From assembly GCF_001905665.1 (NCBI RefSeq), contig NZ_LIVX01000004.1:833019-897018 (forward strand): 64,000 nucleotides of DNA, written 5' to 3'. The DNA comes from Streptomyces sp. CB02261. GTDB lineage: Bacteria; Actinomycetota; Actinomycetes; Streptomycetales; Streptomycetaceae. The position numbers and the translations under genes are program-made. Position 1 is the first letter of the stretch. Every line of letters begins with the position of its first letter. The notes under the pieces were generated by a model. It searched no databases, was not told where the DNA came from, and saw only the letters and a program-made list of their open reading frames with translations. Of the stretch, positions 56,423 to 64,000 are shown piece after piece.

Positions 56423-57783
56423 CCGCCGCCGCGCGGCCCTCGGCGCCGTACCGGAAAGGCCCGCTCCCGCTGCCCCGCCCGATGGCCCCGCCCCCGCCGC
56501 CCCGCCCGGTGCGGGCCACCGTCCCTCCGCCGCCCGGCTCCGTCGGCTCGTCCGGCCGGCCCAGACTCCCGCTGGACATGGACAAGTTGCTGGCGGCGCG
56601 CCTGCACGCGGTGAAGGTACGCCCCTATCTCGCGGGCGCCCTCTTCGCACTGCACGTGGTGGAGGACCGGTCGGTGCCGACGATGGCGGTGGACGCGTAC
56701 TGGCGCTGCTACGTCTCCCCGGGCTTCGTCGCGTCCACTCCGGTGGAGGAGCTGGCGGGCGTCTGGGTGCACGAGGTCTCCCACCTGCTCCGGGACCACC
56801 ACGGCCGGGGCGAGCGGTACGCGAAGGAGCACGGCGAGCACGGGCCGGGGGAACGGCTGCGACGGAACATCGCCGCCGACTTCGAGATCAACGACGACAT
56901 CTACGGCGACGGTCTGCCCCGGCCGGCCGGGGCGGTCCTGCCCTCCATGCTGCGGCTGCCCGACGGGCTGCTGATGGAGGAGTACCTTCGGCGGGCGTCG
57001 ATGTCCGGGCTCGCCACCGACCTGGCCTGGCTGGACTGCGGCAGCGGCGCGGACGGCCACGAGCGGCCGTGGGAGCTGGGTCCCGACGGAGCGCACGCGC
57101 TGAGCCGACAGCAGCGGGACGCGGTGCGCTTCCGGGTCGCGGAGGGCATCAAGGGCCGGCCCGGCGACGCGCCGGACGGGTGGCGCCGCTGGGCGGAGGA
57201 GGCGTTCCACCCGCCGCAGCCGTGGCGACGCCTGCTGGGGGCCGCGATCCGCTCGGCGGCGGGAGCGCCGGGAGTGGGGGAGAACCACAGCTACCGGCGC
57301 CCCTCCCGCCGCTCCGCCAGTGTCCCGCGGGTGGTGCTGCCGAGCCTGCGCCGCATGCCTCCGAGGGTGTGCGTGGTCATCGACACCTCCGGCTCGGTCA
57401 GTGACGCCGAACTGGGCAGCGCGCTCCTGGAGGTGGCGGCGATCTCACGGGCGGTGGGCGGGCGGCGCGACCTGGTCTCGGTGATCTCCTGCGACGCGGC
57501 GGCCGGTGTCGCGGTGCCGCTCTGCCGCGCGGAGAACATCCCGCTGGTCGGCGGTGGCGGGACGGACCTGCGCTCGGGCTTCACGCGGGCGCTCCGCACC
57601 CGGCCGCGCCCGGATGTCATCGTCGTCCTCACGGACGGTCAGACGCCCTGGCCCTCCGCGCAGCCGCCCTGCCGCACCGTCGTCGGGCTGTTCCCCCGCC
57701 CGGTCGGTGGGATGGACGAGGAGGACCCCGACCACGTCCCCGACACACCGCCCGCCTGGGCACGTGTCGTCACCCTCGCCTGA
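56419..57783 (+). CDS. VWA-domain protein with HExxH metallopeptidase-like domain (DUF2201-like)
   Basis: A 454-residue protein. After a Pro-rich leader (1-50) comes a putative metallopeptidase domain with HEVSH (118-122) and downstream DFEINDD that could supply another ligand. The C-terminal VWA domain carries the MIDAS motif DTSGS (322-326), GGTDLRSG and VLTDGQT. VWA proteins of this kind work with MoxR ATPases, which remodel the target or insert a metal. The combination is widespread in bacteria but has no settled substrate. It starts within the moxR stop and is followed by two tandem hairpins. Confidence 0.88.
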   Translation: MTAAARPSAPYRKGPLPLPRPMAPPPPPRPVRATVPPPPGSVGSSGRPRLPLDMDKLLAARLHAVKVRPYLAGALFALHVVEDRSVPTMAVDAYWRCYVSPGFVASTPVEELAGVWVHEVSHLLRDHHGRGERYAKEHGEHGPGERLRRNIAADFEINDDIYGDGLPRPAGAVLPSMLRLPDGLLMEEYLRRASMSGLATDLAWLDCGSGADGHERPWELGPDGAHALSRQQRDAVRFRVAEGIKGRPGDAPDGWRRWAEEAFHPPQPWRRLLGAAIRSAAGAPGVGENHSYRRPSRRSASVPRVVLPSLRRMPPRVCVVIDTSGSVSDAELGSALLEVAAISRAVGGRRDLVSVISCDAAAGVAVPLCRAENIPLVGGGGTDLRSGFTRALRTRPRPDVIVVLTDGQTPWPSAQPPCRTVVGLFPRPVGGMDEEDPDHVPDTPPAWARVVTLA

Positions 57784-57850
57784 GCCGTGACCGCCGAAGG
57801 GCGGGTCACGGCGTCCGACCCGGCCGGAGGCGCGTGGGCCGCGCCTCCGG
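57784..57850. terminator. Two tandem hairpins between VWA and SulP genes
   Basis: The first pairs GCCGTGACC (57784-57792) with GGTCACGGC (57804-57812). The second is a perfect 11-bp stem, CCGGAGGCGCG (57824-57834) with CGCGCCTCCGG (57840-57850), 5-nt loop. The convergent SulP gene ends at 57896. Confidence 0.7.
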
Positions 57851-57895
57851 GCGGGCCATGACGGTCCGGTGATCCTCAGGGCTTCCGGTGGACCG

Positions 57896-59431
57896 TCAGG
57901 CCGACTCGTTGGAGGCGGCCTTCACGGGCTCCTGCTCCTTCCCGGCCCCGGCGGCCTCCCCGGAACCGGCGGCCTTCGTGGGGTCGGTGACCTTCACGGG
58001 TTCCGTCCCGGCGACGCTGTGCCGCTCGGCCCAGGCCTCCAGGGCCGTGCGGCAGGCGTGGTCGAGGTGGTGCAGACCGGACAGGTCGACCACGACCGGC
58101 CGATCCTGGGGGAGCGCCTCCAGGCTGTCGAGTATCTTCGGCAGCCGCAGGAAGGTCGCGTTGCCCGACAGGTACGCCTGGATCGGGCCCGCTCCCTTGT
58201 CTATGACCTCCAGCTTGATGTGCGACGTCTCCCAGGCGGTCTTGACCACGGACAGGGCCAGTCCGATCAGCACGCCCTCGAACATGTTCACCGTGACGAT
58301 CGCCGCCGCGGTGACCACCAGGATCAGCGCCTCGCCCCGGTGCCCCCGCCACAGCGACACGACACCGCGGAAGGGGATCAGCTTCCAGCCCGCGTGGACC
58401 AGGACGCCGGCGAGCGCGGGCAGCGGGATCAGCGCCAGCGCCCCCGGCAGCAGCGCCGCGAACAGCAGCAGCCACACGCCGTGCAGCACCCGGGACGCCT
58501 TGGTCCTGGCGCCCGCGGCCACGTTGGCGGAGCTCCGCACGATGACCGCGGTCATCGGCAGGGCCCCGAGCACACCGCAGACCGTGTTGCCCGCGCCCTG
58601 CGCCATGAGCTCCTGGTCGTACCGGGTGCGCGGACCGTCGTGCAGCCGGTCCACCGCGGCGGCGCTGAACAGGCTCTCGGCGGAGGCGATCAGGGCGAAG
58701 GCGATGATCGTGCCGATCACCGCCGGGTCGGCCAGGGCGCCGAAGGCCTCGGCGCCGGGCAGCTGGACGGAGCCGAGCAGACCGTTGACCTCGACACTGG
58801 CCACCGGCAGGCCGAACGCCTGGGTGACCACCGTGGCCAGGAGCACCGCGGCCAGTGCGCCCGGCACCGTCCGGGCCTTCTTCGGCAGCTTCTTCCACAG
58901 CACCAGTACGGCTATGGTGCCCGCGCCGACAGCGAGCGAGGCCAGGGCCCCGGTGCTGCCGAACGCGTCGGCGGCGGCTCCGGGCAGCCCCAGGATCTTG
59001 TCGGTGCCGGAGGCGGGGGCCTTCAGGCCGGCCGCTGCGTACAGCTGACCGGCGATGATCACCAGTCCGATACCGGCCAGCATGCCCTCGACGACGGAGA
59101 CGGAGATCGCCCGGAACCAGCGCCCCAGCCGCAGGGCGCCCATGGCGAGCTGGATCAGCCCCGTGGCCAGCACGATCACACCGAGCACGGATAGCCCGAA
59201 CTCGCTGACGGCCTCGAACACCAGCACGGTCAGGCCGGCGGCCGGCCCGGACACCTGCAGGCTGCTGCCGCGCATCAGACCGGTGACGATGCCGCCCACG
59301 ATGCCGGTGACCAGTCCCAGTTCGGCCGGGACGCCGGAGGCGACGGCGACGCCCACGCACAGGGGGAGAGCGACGAGGAACACCACGAGCGAGGCGGTGA
59401 AGTCCTGTCGTAAGAAGGGGAAGCGGTTCAT
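57896..59431 (-). CDS. SulP-family anion (bicarbonate/sulfate) transporter with STAS domain
   Basis: A 511-residue permease. Ten to twelve hydrophobic helices include the SulP signature near the start (VFLVALPLCVGVAVASGVPAELGLVTGIVGG) and QELMAQGAGNTVCGVLGALPMT. A C-terminal STAS domain (PVVVDLSGLHHLDHACRTALEAW, about 430-455) ends in a charged tail. ATG at 59431. It lies 10 bp after the carbonic-anhydrase gene and is surely co-transcribed. Pairing with carbonic anhydrase points to bicarbonate import rather than sulfate. Confidence 0.92.
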   Translation of the reverse strand: MNRFPFLRQDFTASLVVFLVALPLCVGVAVASGVPAELGLVTGIVGGIVTGLMRGSSLQVSGPAAGLTVLVFEAVSEFGLSVLGVIVLATGLIQLAMGALRLGRWFRAISVSVVEGMLAGIGLVIIAGQLYAAAGLKAPASGTDKILGLPGAAADAFGSTGALASLAVGAGTIAVLVLWKKLPKKARTVPGALAAVLLATVVTQAFGLPVASVEVNGLLGSVQLPGAEAFGALADPAVIGTIIAFALIASAESLFSAAAVDRLHDGPRTRYDQELMAQGAGNTVCGVLGALPMTAVIVRSSANVAAGARTKASRVLHGVWLLLFAALLPGALALIPLPALAGVLVHAGWKLIPFRGVVSLWRGHRGEALILVVTAAAIVTVNMFEGVLIGLALSVVKTAWETSHIKLEVIDKGAGPIQAYLSGNATFLRLPKILDSLEALPQDRPVVVDLSGLHHLDHACRTALEAWAERHSVAGTEPVKVTDPTKAAGSGEAAGAGKEQEPVKAASNESA

Positions 59432-59441
59432 GGCTCCGCCC

Positions 59442-60023
59442 TCACAGCGCTTCGAAGGAGTCGGTGTCCGCGCGGTGCTCGCGTACGGCTCCGGTGTGCA
59501 CCTCGTAGTACCAGCCGTGGAGGCTGAGCCGCCCCGACGCCAGCCGCGTGCCGACGCAGGGGTAGGAACGCAGCCGCAGCAGCTGCGTCAGGACGTGGTG
59601 CTGCACGGCCTCGGACACGGTCGGGTCGGCCGGGTCCGCGCACTTGGGCTCCTCGGCGGCGTGCGCGAGCCAGTCACGCACCGCGGGGACGGCGTCCAGG
59701 TCGTCGCCGCGCACCACCGCACCCACGGCGCCGCAGTGCGAGTGGCCGCAGACCACGATGTGCTCGACGCCGAGTACCTCGACGGCGTACTCGATGGTGG
59801 CGGCCTCGCCGGTGGGGGTGCCGGAGGCGTAGGGCGGGACGATGTTGCCCGCCGTACGCAGCTCGAACAGCTGGCCGGGCCGGGCGCCTGTGATCAGGGC
59901 GGGTACGACCCGCGAGTCGGCGCAGGTGATGAACAGGACCTCGGGGGACTGGCCTTCGGCCAGCCGGGCGAACTCCTCAGGGCGCTGTCCGAACGTCCGG
60001 GCGTTGTCGATGAGGGGTTGCAT
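59442..60023 (-). CDS. Beta-class carbonic anhydrase
   Basis: A 193-residue enzyme interconverting CO2 and bicarbonate. The zinc ligands are Cys34 (in CADSR, with Asp36 and Arg38 as the dyad), His94 and Cys97 (GHSHCGAV). The family motif ELRTAGNIVPPY is intact. ATG at 60023. It is the first gene of the two-gene operon with the SulP transporter. Cytoplasmic. A role in supplying or buffering bicarbonate during carboxylation-heavy metabolism is likely. Confidence 0.93.
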   Translation of the reverse strand: MQPLIDNARTFGQRPEEFARLAEGQSPEVLFITCADSRVVPALITGARPGQLFELRTAGNIVPPYASGTPTGEAATIEYAVEVLGVEHIVVCGHSHCGAVGAVVRGDDLDAVPAVRDWLAHAAEEPKCADPADPTVSEAVQHHVLTQLLRLRSYPCVGTRLASGRLSLHGWYYEVHTGAVREHRADTDSFEAL

Positions 60024-60111
60024 GGCGTGGTGGCTCCTCCTGGCGCGTCATGGGGGACGCGTCGGGTCTTCGGGTCAGGTGTGTGGGGTGGGGCGGGGGC
60101 GGCTCCGCCGG

Positions 60112-60507
60112 TCAGCAGCGGAACACCTGAAGTGCGGTGAGGGAGCGGGCTCCCGACGATCTCGCCGGGTGGCGCTCCGCGGAACCGGGTGTGCCCGGTC
60201 GGGGCGCGGCCGCGGCGCGGCGGGGCGGTATCGGCCGCTCGGACGCCGGAGGGTTGTCGGTGGTGCGCTGCCGGTCGCGGGTGCGCAGGGGGCCGGTCGG
60301 GTCGCCCGGTGCCTCGGCGTCGCGGCAGACGACGGTCTCGTCGTACGCCACCGCCCCGGAGGGCTTCGTTCCGAAGGGAGCCTTGGCCACGACATGACGA
60401 GCTGTGTGTGCAGATGCGAAGGAGGGGAGGGAGGTGAGGAGCTGGAGGGCGGCCAGGACCGGGGCGAGGATCGCCACCGCGGTCCAGGCTGTCACGGCTC
60501 GCCGCAT
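60112..60507 (-). CDS. Small exported or anchored protein, unknown
   Basis: A 131-residue protein with an N-terminal RR pair and hydrophobic helix (about residues 8-30; AVAILAPVLAALQLL) ending near FASAHTA, which could be a signal peptide. The remainder is Pro- and Arg-rich, with one Cys near residue 57 and one as the final residue. ATG at 60507 has GGAGG directly upstream. The probable promoter is TTGACC (60556-60561), 16 bp, TAGACA (60534-60539). The family is unknown. Confidence 0.6.
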   Translation of the reverse strand: MRRAVTAWTAVAILAPVLAALQLLTSLPSFASAHTARHVVAKAPFGTKPSGAVAYDETVVCRDAEAPGDPTGPLRTRDRQRTTDNPPASERPIPPRRAAAAPRPGTPGSAERHPARSSGARSLTALQVFRC

Positions 60508-60747
60508 ATGCCTCCGTCCAGGGGAGTTCGCAATGTCTAAGGGAAACCAACGGCTGGTCAACGGTCAGTCAAGAACGACCATAACTCGGCAAAGGCGTTT
60601 GCAGGGTTAACCGAACGTTACGGGTGGGAGCGAGCCCGAAAATCTGCGTTATGTTGACGCGCATCGGCTCTTGAAGGGGCGACGTCGACCGTGTATGCGC
60701 GCGGTCGGGACGGGGACGTCGGCGCGGAGTGCGGGTAGGGAGGCCGT
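60508..60747. promoter_or_regulatory. Divergent region before the exported and MSMEG_6728-like genes
   Basis: An AT-richer gap. On the minus strand TTGACC (60556-60561), 16 bp and TAGACA (60534-60539) form a good promoter. GTCA is repeated three times (60557-60571) around it, which might mark a regulator site. No convincing plus-strand promoter was seen. Confidence 0.4.
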
Positions 60748-61230
60748 ATGCAGACTTTTCTTCCGTTTCCGGACTTCACGGAGTCGGCCAGGGCGCTGGA
60801 CCCCCGACGGCTCGGCAAACAGCGGGTCGAGGCGTTGCAGGTGTTCCGTGGGCTGACCGTCCCCGGATACGGCTGGCGCAGACACCCGGCGGTCCGGATG
60901 TGGACCGGCTACGAGGAGGCGCTCGTGCGGTACGGGTTGGACATGTGCCGGGTCTGGACGAGCGAGGGCCGCGCCGACACGTGTGCGGTGACCCTGGTCG
61001 ACGACTTCCGGGCCCTGCGTCCCGAGGCGGTCGTGCGCTCCCAGCGGCAGCTCGCCCGAGGCGGTGAGGTACCGCCCTGGATCGGCGACCCCGCGTTTCA
61101 CCGGAGCCACCAGTCGGCTCTGGTGCGGAAGGACCCGGAGTTCTACCGGGACCGTTTCCCCGGGGTGCCGGACGACCTGCCCTACGTCTGGCCCCCGTCC
61201 GACCGCGACCCGGAGGTGGCCCCCGGCTGA
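60748..61230 (+). CDS. MSMEG_6728-family protein (pyrimidine-dimer glycosylase-like)
   Basis: A 160-residue protein with the family pattern: MQTFLPFPDFTESARALDPRRLGKQRVEA at the start, then WRRHPAVRMWTGYEEAL and a C-terminal PPWIGDPAFHRSHQSALVRKDPEFYR. Members show distant similarity to T4-type pyrimidine dimer DNA glycosylases, but activity is not established. ATG at 60748 follows GGAGG closely. It is followed by a hairpin at 61252-61282. Confidence 0.85.
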   Translation: MQTFLPFPDFTESARALDPRRLGKQRVEALQVFRGLTVPGYGWRRHPAVRMWTGYEEALVRYGLDMCRVWTSEGRADTCAVTLVDDFRALRPEAVVRSQRQLARGGEVPPWIGDPAFHRSHQSALVRKDPEFYRDRFPGVPDDLPYVWPPSDRDPEVAPG

Positions 61231-61251
61231 GCCGCGCCCGGGAACGACGAG

Positions 61252-61282
61252 GCCGGCCCCGGCGAGAAGAGCCGAGGCCGGC
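61252..61282. terminator. Hairpin between MSMEG_6728-like and pectate-lyase genes
   Basis: A 12-bp stem with one mismatch (GCCGGCCCCGGC with GCCGAGGCCGGC) and a 7-nt loop, lying between two convergent stops, 21 bp each side. Confidence 0.6.
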
Positions 61283-61303
61283 GAGGTGACTGTCGCTATC
61301 GGC

Positions 61304-62878
61304 TCACCAGGTGACCGGCCGCCCGCCGAAGGCCGTGACGAGGCGGCCGTCCGAGGCGTAGGACCAGCTCAGGGCTCCGGCGTACGAGGAGCAGCGGCTG
61401 CCGTTCGCACCGGACCAGAACTGGTTCGAGGTGTCGACGTCACCGATGGTCCGGTCGTTCGTCCCGCTGCCGGAGCGGCAGGAGGTGTTGCTCCGGAACA
61501 CCGACGTACCCGCGTCGAACGAGAAGTTCCGCTGGGCGTTGTCGACGCTGATGTTGCCGGTGATCGTCATCCTGCCCGGGTTGCTGTTGTACGTGAACCC
61601 GTGCTTGCCGTTGTGGAAGGCGATCGTGCGCCGGACCACGTGGTCGACGCCGATGTCCTCGCCGCCGAGCTTGAAGCCGTTGCGGTCGCCGGCGCCGGCC
61701 TGGGATCCGTCGCTGAGGGTGCCGTTGTCGTAGGCGAGGGAGTCCTCGATCGTCACCACCCCGATCGGGCCGGTGTCGGTCTTGGTGTACAGGTCCCAGC
61801 CGTCGTCGATGTTGTGGTGGGCCACGGCGTAGCGGAAGACGTTGCCGCCGCCGACGGTGAGCTTCGCGGCGAAGCCGTCGGCGTCCTCTCCGTCCGAGTC
61901 GGCGTTGTCGTGCGACTCCGCGCTCAGGACGAGGTTGTTCGAGGGCCACTGCTCGCGGGGCGTGGTGGAGGCGATGCGGGAGAGCTGGAGCCCGGTGTCG
62001 CGGTTGAAGCGGGTCACCGTGCGCTCGATGACGTTGTCGCTGCCGCCGACGAAGATCCCGTTGTCACCGGCCCGTTCGACGACGACGCCGTTGACGTGCC
62101 AGTACGAGCCGTTGAGGGCCAGGCCGCGGTTGGCCGGGTCCTCGGTCATGGCCGAGAAGTTCAGCACCGGGGTCTCGCCCGGGTAGGCGTAGAGCTTCTT
62201 CCGCGCGCTCGCCGTGCCGTTGTTGCCGGGCGGCACCGTGATCGTCGTGGAGTGGCGGTACGTGCCGCCCCGGAGGTAGATCGTCCCGCCGGCCGCGACG
62301 CGGCTGATCGCGGAGGTGAGCGTCGTGGGGTCGGACTGCGTACCGGACGCGCTGTCCGTGCCGTTGGGGGCGACGTACAGCGCGCCGCCCGCCGGCGGCG
62401 GCGTGCCGTCGGCCGTCGTGACGTTCAGGGAGTCGATGTTGGGCAGGCCCCCGGACGCGGTGGGGTTGAGCCGGATGGTGTTGCTGCCGGCGTTCAGGGT
62501 CACGGTGAGGGTCTTGGTGACCCAGGTCGACCAGGCGCCCGTGGCTTCGAAGGTGGGTGTCTGCACGGTGGTCCCGTTGACGACGAGACCGGTCGGACGT
62601 GCGGTGGTGGTGCCGTTGGCGAACCGGACGGCCAGCGTCGCCGTCCCGGCGGCGGGGGCGTTCACGGTGAACTGCGCGTAGGCGCCGGTGGCGTTGGTGC
62701 CGTTGCAGAAGCCGCTGCCGGTGTACCCGGCCCAGTCGGAGTCGATGGTGCCGGTGCAGACGGCGGGGGAGGCCTCGGCCTCGTACAGGGAGGAGGCGGC
62801 GTGCGCCGGACTCAGGGACAGGGCGGCGAGCGTGCCCGCCACCAGGGTGACGCAGGCTGTGACGGATCGCAGGTGCAT
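61304..62878 (-). CDS. Secreted PL9-type pectate lyase with CBM6/35 domain
   Basis: A 524-residue secreted polysaccharide lyase. Signal peptide 1-27 (cleaved after AHA). A beta-sandwich CBM6/35 module spans about 30-155 (YEAEASPAVCTG, NTIRLNPT). The parallel beta-helix starts with LYVAPNGTDSASGTQSDP and carries asparagine ladders (ISVDNAQRNFS). The family cuts polygalacturonate by beta-elimination with calcium; the catalytic lysine cannot be fixed without alignment. ATG at 62878. The promoter TTGACG (62967-62972), 18 bp, TAGCGT (62943-62948) is followed by a perfect palindrome, GAAAGCGCTTTC (62926-62937). Confidence 0.88.
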   Translation of the reverse strand: MHLRSVTACVTLVAGTLAALSLSPAHAASSLYEAEASPAVCTGTIDSDWAGYTGSGFCNGTNATGAYAQFTVNAPAAGTATLAVRFANGTTTARPTGLVVNGTTVQTPTFEATGAWSTWVTKTLTVTLNAGSNTIRLNPTASGGLPNIDSLNVTTADGTPPPAGGALYVAPNGTDSASGTQSDPTTLTSAISRVAAGGTIYLRGGTYRHSTTITVPPGNNGTASARKKLYAYPGETPVLNFSAMTEDPANRGLALNGSYWHVNGVVVERAGDNGIFVGGSDNVIERTVTRFNRDTGLQLSRIASTTPREQWPSNNLVLSAESHDNADSDGEDADGFAAKLTVGGGNVFRYAVAHHNIDDGWDLYTKTDTGPIGVVTIEDSLAYDNGTLSDGSQAGAGDRNGFKLGGEDIGVDHVVRRTIAFHNGKHGFTYNSNPGRMTITGNISVDNAQRNFSFDAGTSVFRSNTSCRSGSGTNDRTIGDVDTSNQFWSGANGSRCSSYAGALSWSYASDGRLVTAFGGRPVTW

Positions 62879-62925
62879 CTGGGGTCTCCAGGAGGGGGAG
62901 GGATGTCGTTCCGGGGACTGGATTA

Positions 62926-63009
62926 GAAAGCGCTTTCCAGGGACGCTAGGGGTGCCCTCGTGGAGGCGTCAATGGTCATGCAGCTGACTTTTGTTCAGAT
63001 GACTGAACA
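62926..63009 (-). promoter_or_regulatory. Pectate-lyase promoter with LacI-type and second operator
   Basis: Reading on the minus strand: an inverted repeat TGTTCAG-ATGA-CTGAACA (62992-63009), then -35 TTGACG (62967-62972), 18 bp, -10 TAGCGT (62943-62948), then the perfect LacI-family palindrome GAAAGCGCTTTC (62926-62937) at the start site. The downstream site would repress. The upstream one is placed where an activator would bind. Confidence 0.65.
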
Positions 63010-63039
63010 TGTGTGGGTGTTGAAGCTCGGCGTGGCAGC

Positions 63040-63077
63040 ACTCGGCCCCGGACCTTCTCCGAGGTCCGGGGCCGAGT
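63040..63077. terminator. Strong hairpin after the VOC gene
   Basis: ACTCGGCCCCGGACCT and AGGTCCGGGGCCGAGT form a perfect 16-bp stem with a 6-nt loop, 27 bases past the VOC stop on the minus strand. It isolates the VOC gene from the pectate-lyase promoter. Confidence 0.75.
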
Positions 63078-63104
63078 CCCGCCGTGCCTGAGGCGCCCCT
63101 CCGG

Positions 63105-63524
63105 TCAGGCGTCCCGCTCGCTGATGTTGACCATCCAGGTGATGCCGAAGCGGTCCGTGCACATGCCGAAGATGTCGCCCCACATCTGCTTCTCCAGCGG
63201 CACCGAGACCGTGCCGTCGGCGGAGAGCCTGTCCCAGTAGCCACGCAGTTCGGCGGCGTCCTCGCCGCTCAGGCTCACGGCGATGTCGTTGCCGGGGCGG
63301 TGCTCCATCCCGGGCGGGACGTCGCCGGCCATGAGCGTGAAGCCGCTGTCGGTCTCGAGCATGGCGTGCATGATCTTGTCGGCGGCGGCGTCACCGGCCT
63401 CCACGCCGCCGGACTCGCCGAAGGTGTGCAGCGCCAGGGTGCCGCCGAAGACGTCCTTGTAGAACTCCATGGCGCGCCGGGCGTCCCCGTCGTAGCTGAT
63501 GTACGGATTGAGGCGAGAGGGCAT
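63105..63524 (-). CDS. VOC superfamily (PhnB/glyoxalase-like) protein
   Basis: A 139-residue protein of the vicinal-oxygen-chelate fold in the PhnB-like group: LNPYISYDGDARRAMEFYKDVFGG, then MHAMLETDSGFTLMAGD, and the end QMWGDIFGMCTDRFGITWMVNI. Such proteins often look like 3-demethylubiquinone-methyltransferase homologues but their reactions are unknown. ATG at 63524 has GGGAAG upstream; the ATG at 63536 lacks a site. It is a single-gene unit. Confidence 0.87.
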   Translation of the reverse strand: MPSRLNPYISYDGDARRAMEFYKDVFGGTLALHTFGESGGVEAGDAAADKIMHAMLETDSGFTLMAGDVPPGMEHRPGNDIAVSLSGEDAAELRGYWDRLSADGTVSVPLEKQMWGDIFGMCTDRFGITWMVNISERDA

Positions 63525-63651
63525 GAGGCTTCCCATCGTGACGGAGTGTCAGGTCCGGGCAGCGTAGGCGAGAGGGTGCTTGAGGGCGGGGCGGCTCCCC
63601 GGCCGGCCGCCGTAAGTCGACCGGCCGGCGGAAGGGAGCGCCCCTCCCCGG

Positions 63652-64000
63652 CTACGGCTGGCCGTCGAGCCAGCTCAGCTTGTGCCCGTAGAGCACCCGC
63701 TGGCAGTAGTCCGTGCCCACCGGATCGGCGGTGTCCCGGTTCGCCGTGCAGTCGGCGGCCGCCCCCGGGCGATGCTCGGAGAGCGACCAGAGGCGGCCCG
63801 TACCGCGCTCGATGTAGAGGTCCTCGGGCCCGCGGGCGGTCTTGACGACCTGGCCGTCCTGGACCAGCGAGCCGTTGTTCCACGTGTAGCGCCAGAGGTT
63901 GCCCGGCTCGTCCGTGCCCTTCGACTCGTTCACGTACAGCGTGCCCTCGTGCGACGCCGCGCCCTGGGCGCCACCGTTGGCCAGGGGCAGGTAGTTGGCC
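63652..64000 (-). CDS. C-terminal part of a secreted beta-propeller-like protein (cut by the window edge)
   Basis: At least 115 residues run open to the window end. The sequence YLPLANGGAQGAASHEGTLYVNESKG, then LWRYTWNNGSLVQDGQVVKTARGPEDLYIERGTGRLWSLSEH, shows alternating beta-propeller-type blades. The end contains DCTANRDTADPVGTDYCQRVLYG, whose two cysteines suggest an exported, disulfide-linked protein. The start lies beyond the window, so the signal peptide cannot be checked. Function unknown. Confidence 0.6.
   Translation of the reverse strand, partial: ANYLPLANGGAQGAASHEGTLYVNESKGTDEPGNLWRYTWNNGSLVQDGQVVKTARGPEDLYIERGTGRLWSLSEHRPGAAADCTANRDTADPVGTDYCQRVLYGHKLSWLDGQP

Noticed and set aside
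61064..62926. A 620-codon open frame on the plus strand
   Set aside because: It is antisense to the pectate lyase, which has a signal peptide and beta-helix pattern. The plus frame is Val/Gly-rich shadow sequence.

Overview
The window is chromosomal DNA of a high-GC actinomycete, almost certainly a Streptomyces. The base composition is very GC-rich with strong third-position GC. GTG and TTG starts are common. There is an SsgA-family sporulation protein, a SpoIIE-type phosphatase, a small anti-sigma-factor-type kinase and CebR-type TGGGAGCGCTCCCA operators. The gene set (secreted hydrolases, many regulators, stress and catabolic operons) fits a chromosome arm. I see no rRNA, tRNA, CRISPR array, integrase or insertion sequence.

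Layout. (1) 87-5850, minus strand: TauD-type dioxygenase, MFS transporter, aldehyde dehydrogenase and acyl-CoA ligase, read from a promoter that carries a 17-bp palindrome, with a TetR gene just upstream (5965-6564). (2) 6660-20053: a DUF2254 membrane protein and a GH15 glucosidase, then a minus-strand run of membrane protein, gluconokinase/mutarotase fusion, cyclase, GMC oxidoreductase, glucose-dehydrogenase-like SDR, cydA, cydB and a cation/proton antiporter. This reads as direct glucose oxidation next to a quinol oxidase. (3) 20380-25325: large secreted subtilase and an HTH regulator. (4) 25582-30274: GAF-SpoIIE-kinase phosphatase, two adjacent proteins sharing a C-terminal domain, and an unknown protein. 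(5) 30349-35316: cellulose cluster (AA10 LPMO-CBM2, GH12-CBM2, GH9) with two CebR boxes in the divergent promoter region. (6) 35383-37589: degenerate thioredoxin, membrane protein, APH-fold kinase.

(7) 37710-45624: a seven-gene, translationally coupled minus-strand operon related to the ebo clusters: sugar-phosphate isomerase, inositol-phosphate synthase, UbiA-like prenyltransferase, TIM-barrel/EboA fusion, TatD hydrolase, EboE and an alkaline-phosphatase-superfamily phosphodiesterase. A cyclitol synthase of the Ino1 type occupies the place that EboD, a dehydroquinate-synthase-like cyclase, has in described ebo clusters. Upstream lie decayed remnants of a Gfo/Idh oxidoreductase and a PQQ-type sugar dehydrogenase (45733-46691), then a divergent ROK regulator (46802-47995) whose probable operator overlaps the promoter facing the operon.

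(8) 48117-53202: TetR regulator and divergent saccharopine-dehydrogenase-like protein, PRC-barrel protein, a 49-residue basic protein, anti-sigma-type kinase, SsgA-like protein, DHFR-like reductase and a small membrane protein. (9) 53398-57783: a three-gene system of an unknown 517-residue protein, a MoxR AAA+ ATPase and a VWA protein with an HExxH motif. (10) 57896-60023: beta-carbonic anhydrase and SulP transporter operon. (11) 60112-64000: small exported protein, MSMEG_6728-like protein, secreted PL9-type pectate lyase with a LacI-type operator, VOC protein and a partial secreted protein at the edge. Strong GC-rich hairpins separate most convergent units.
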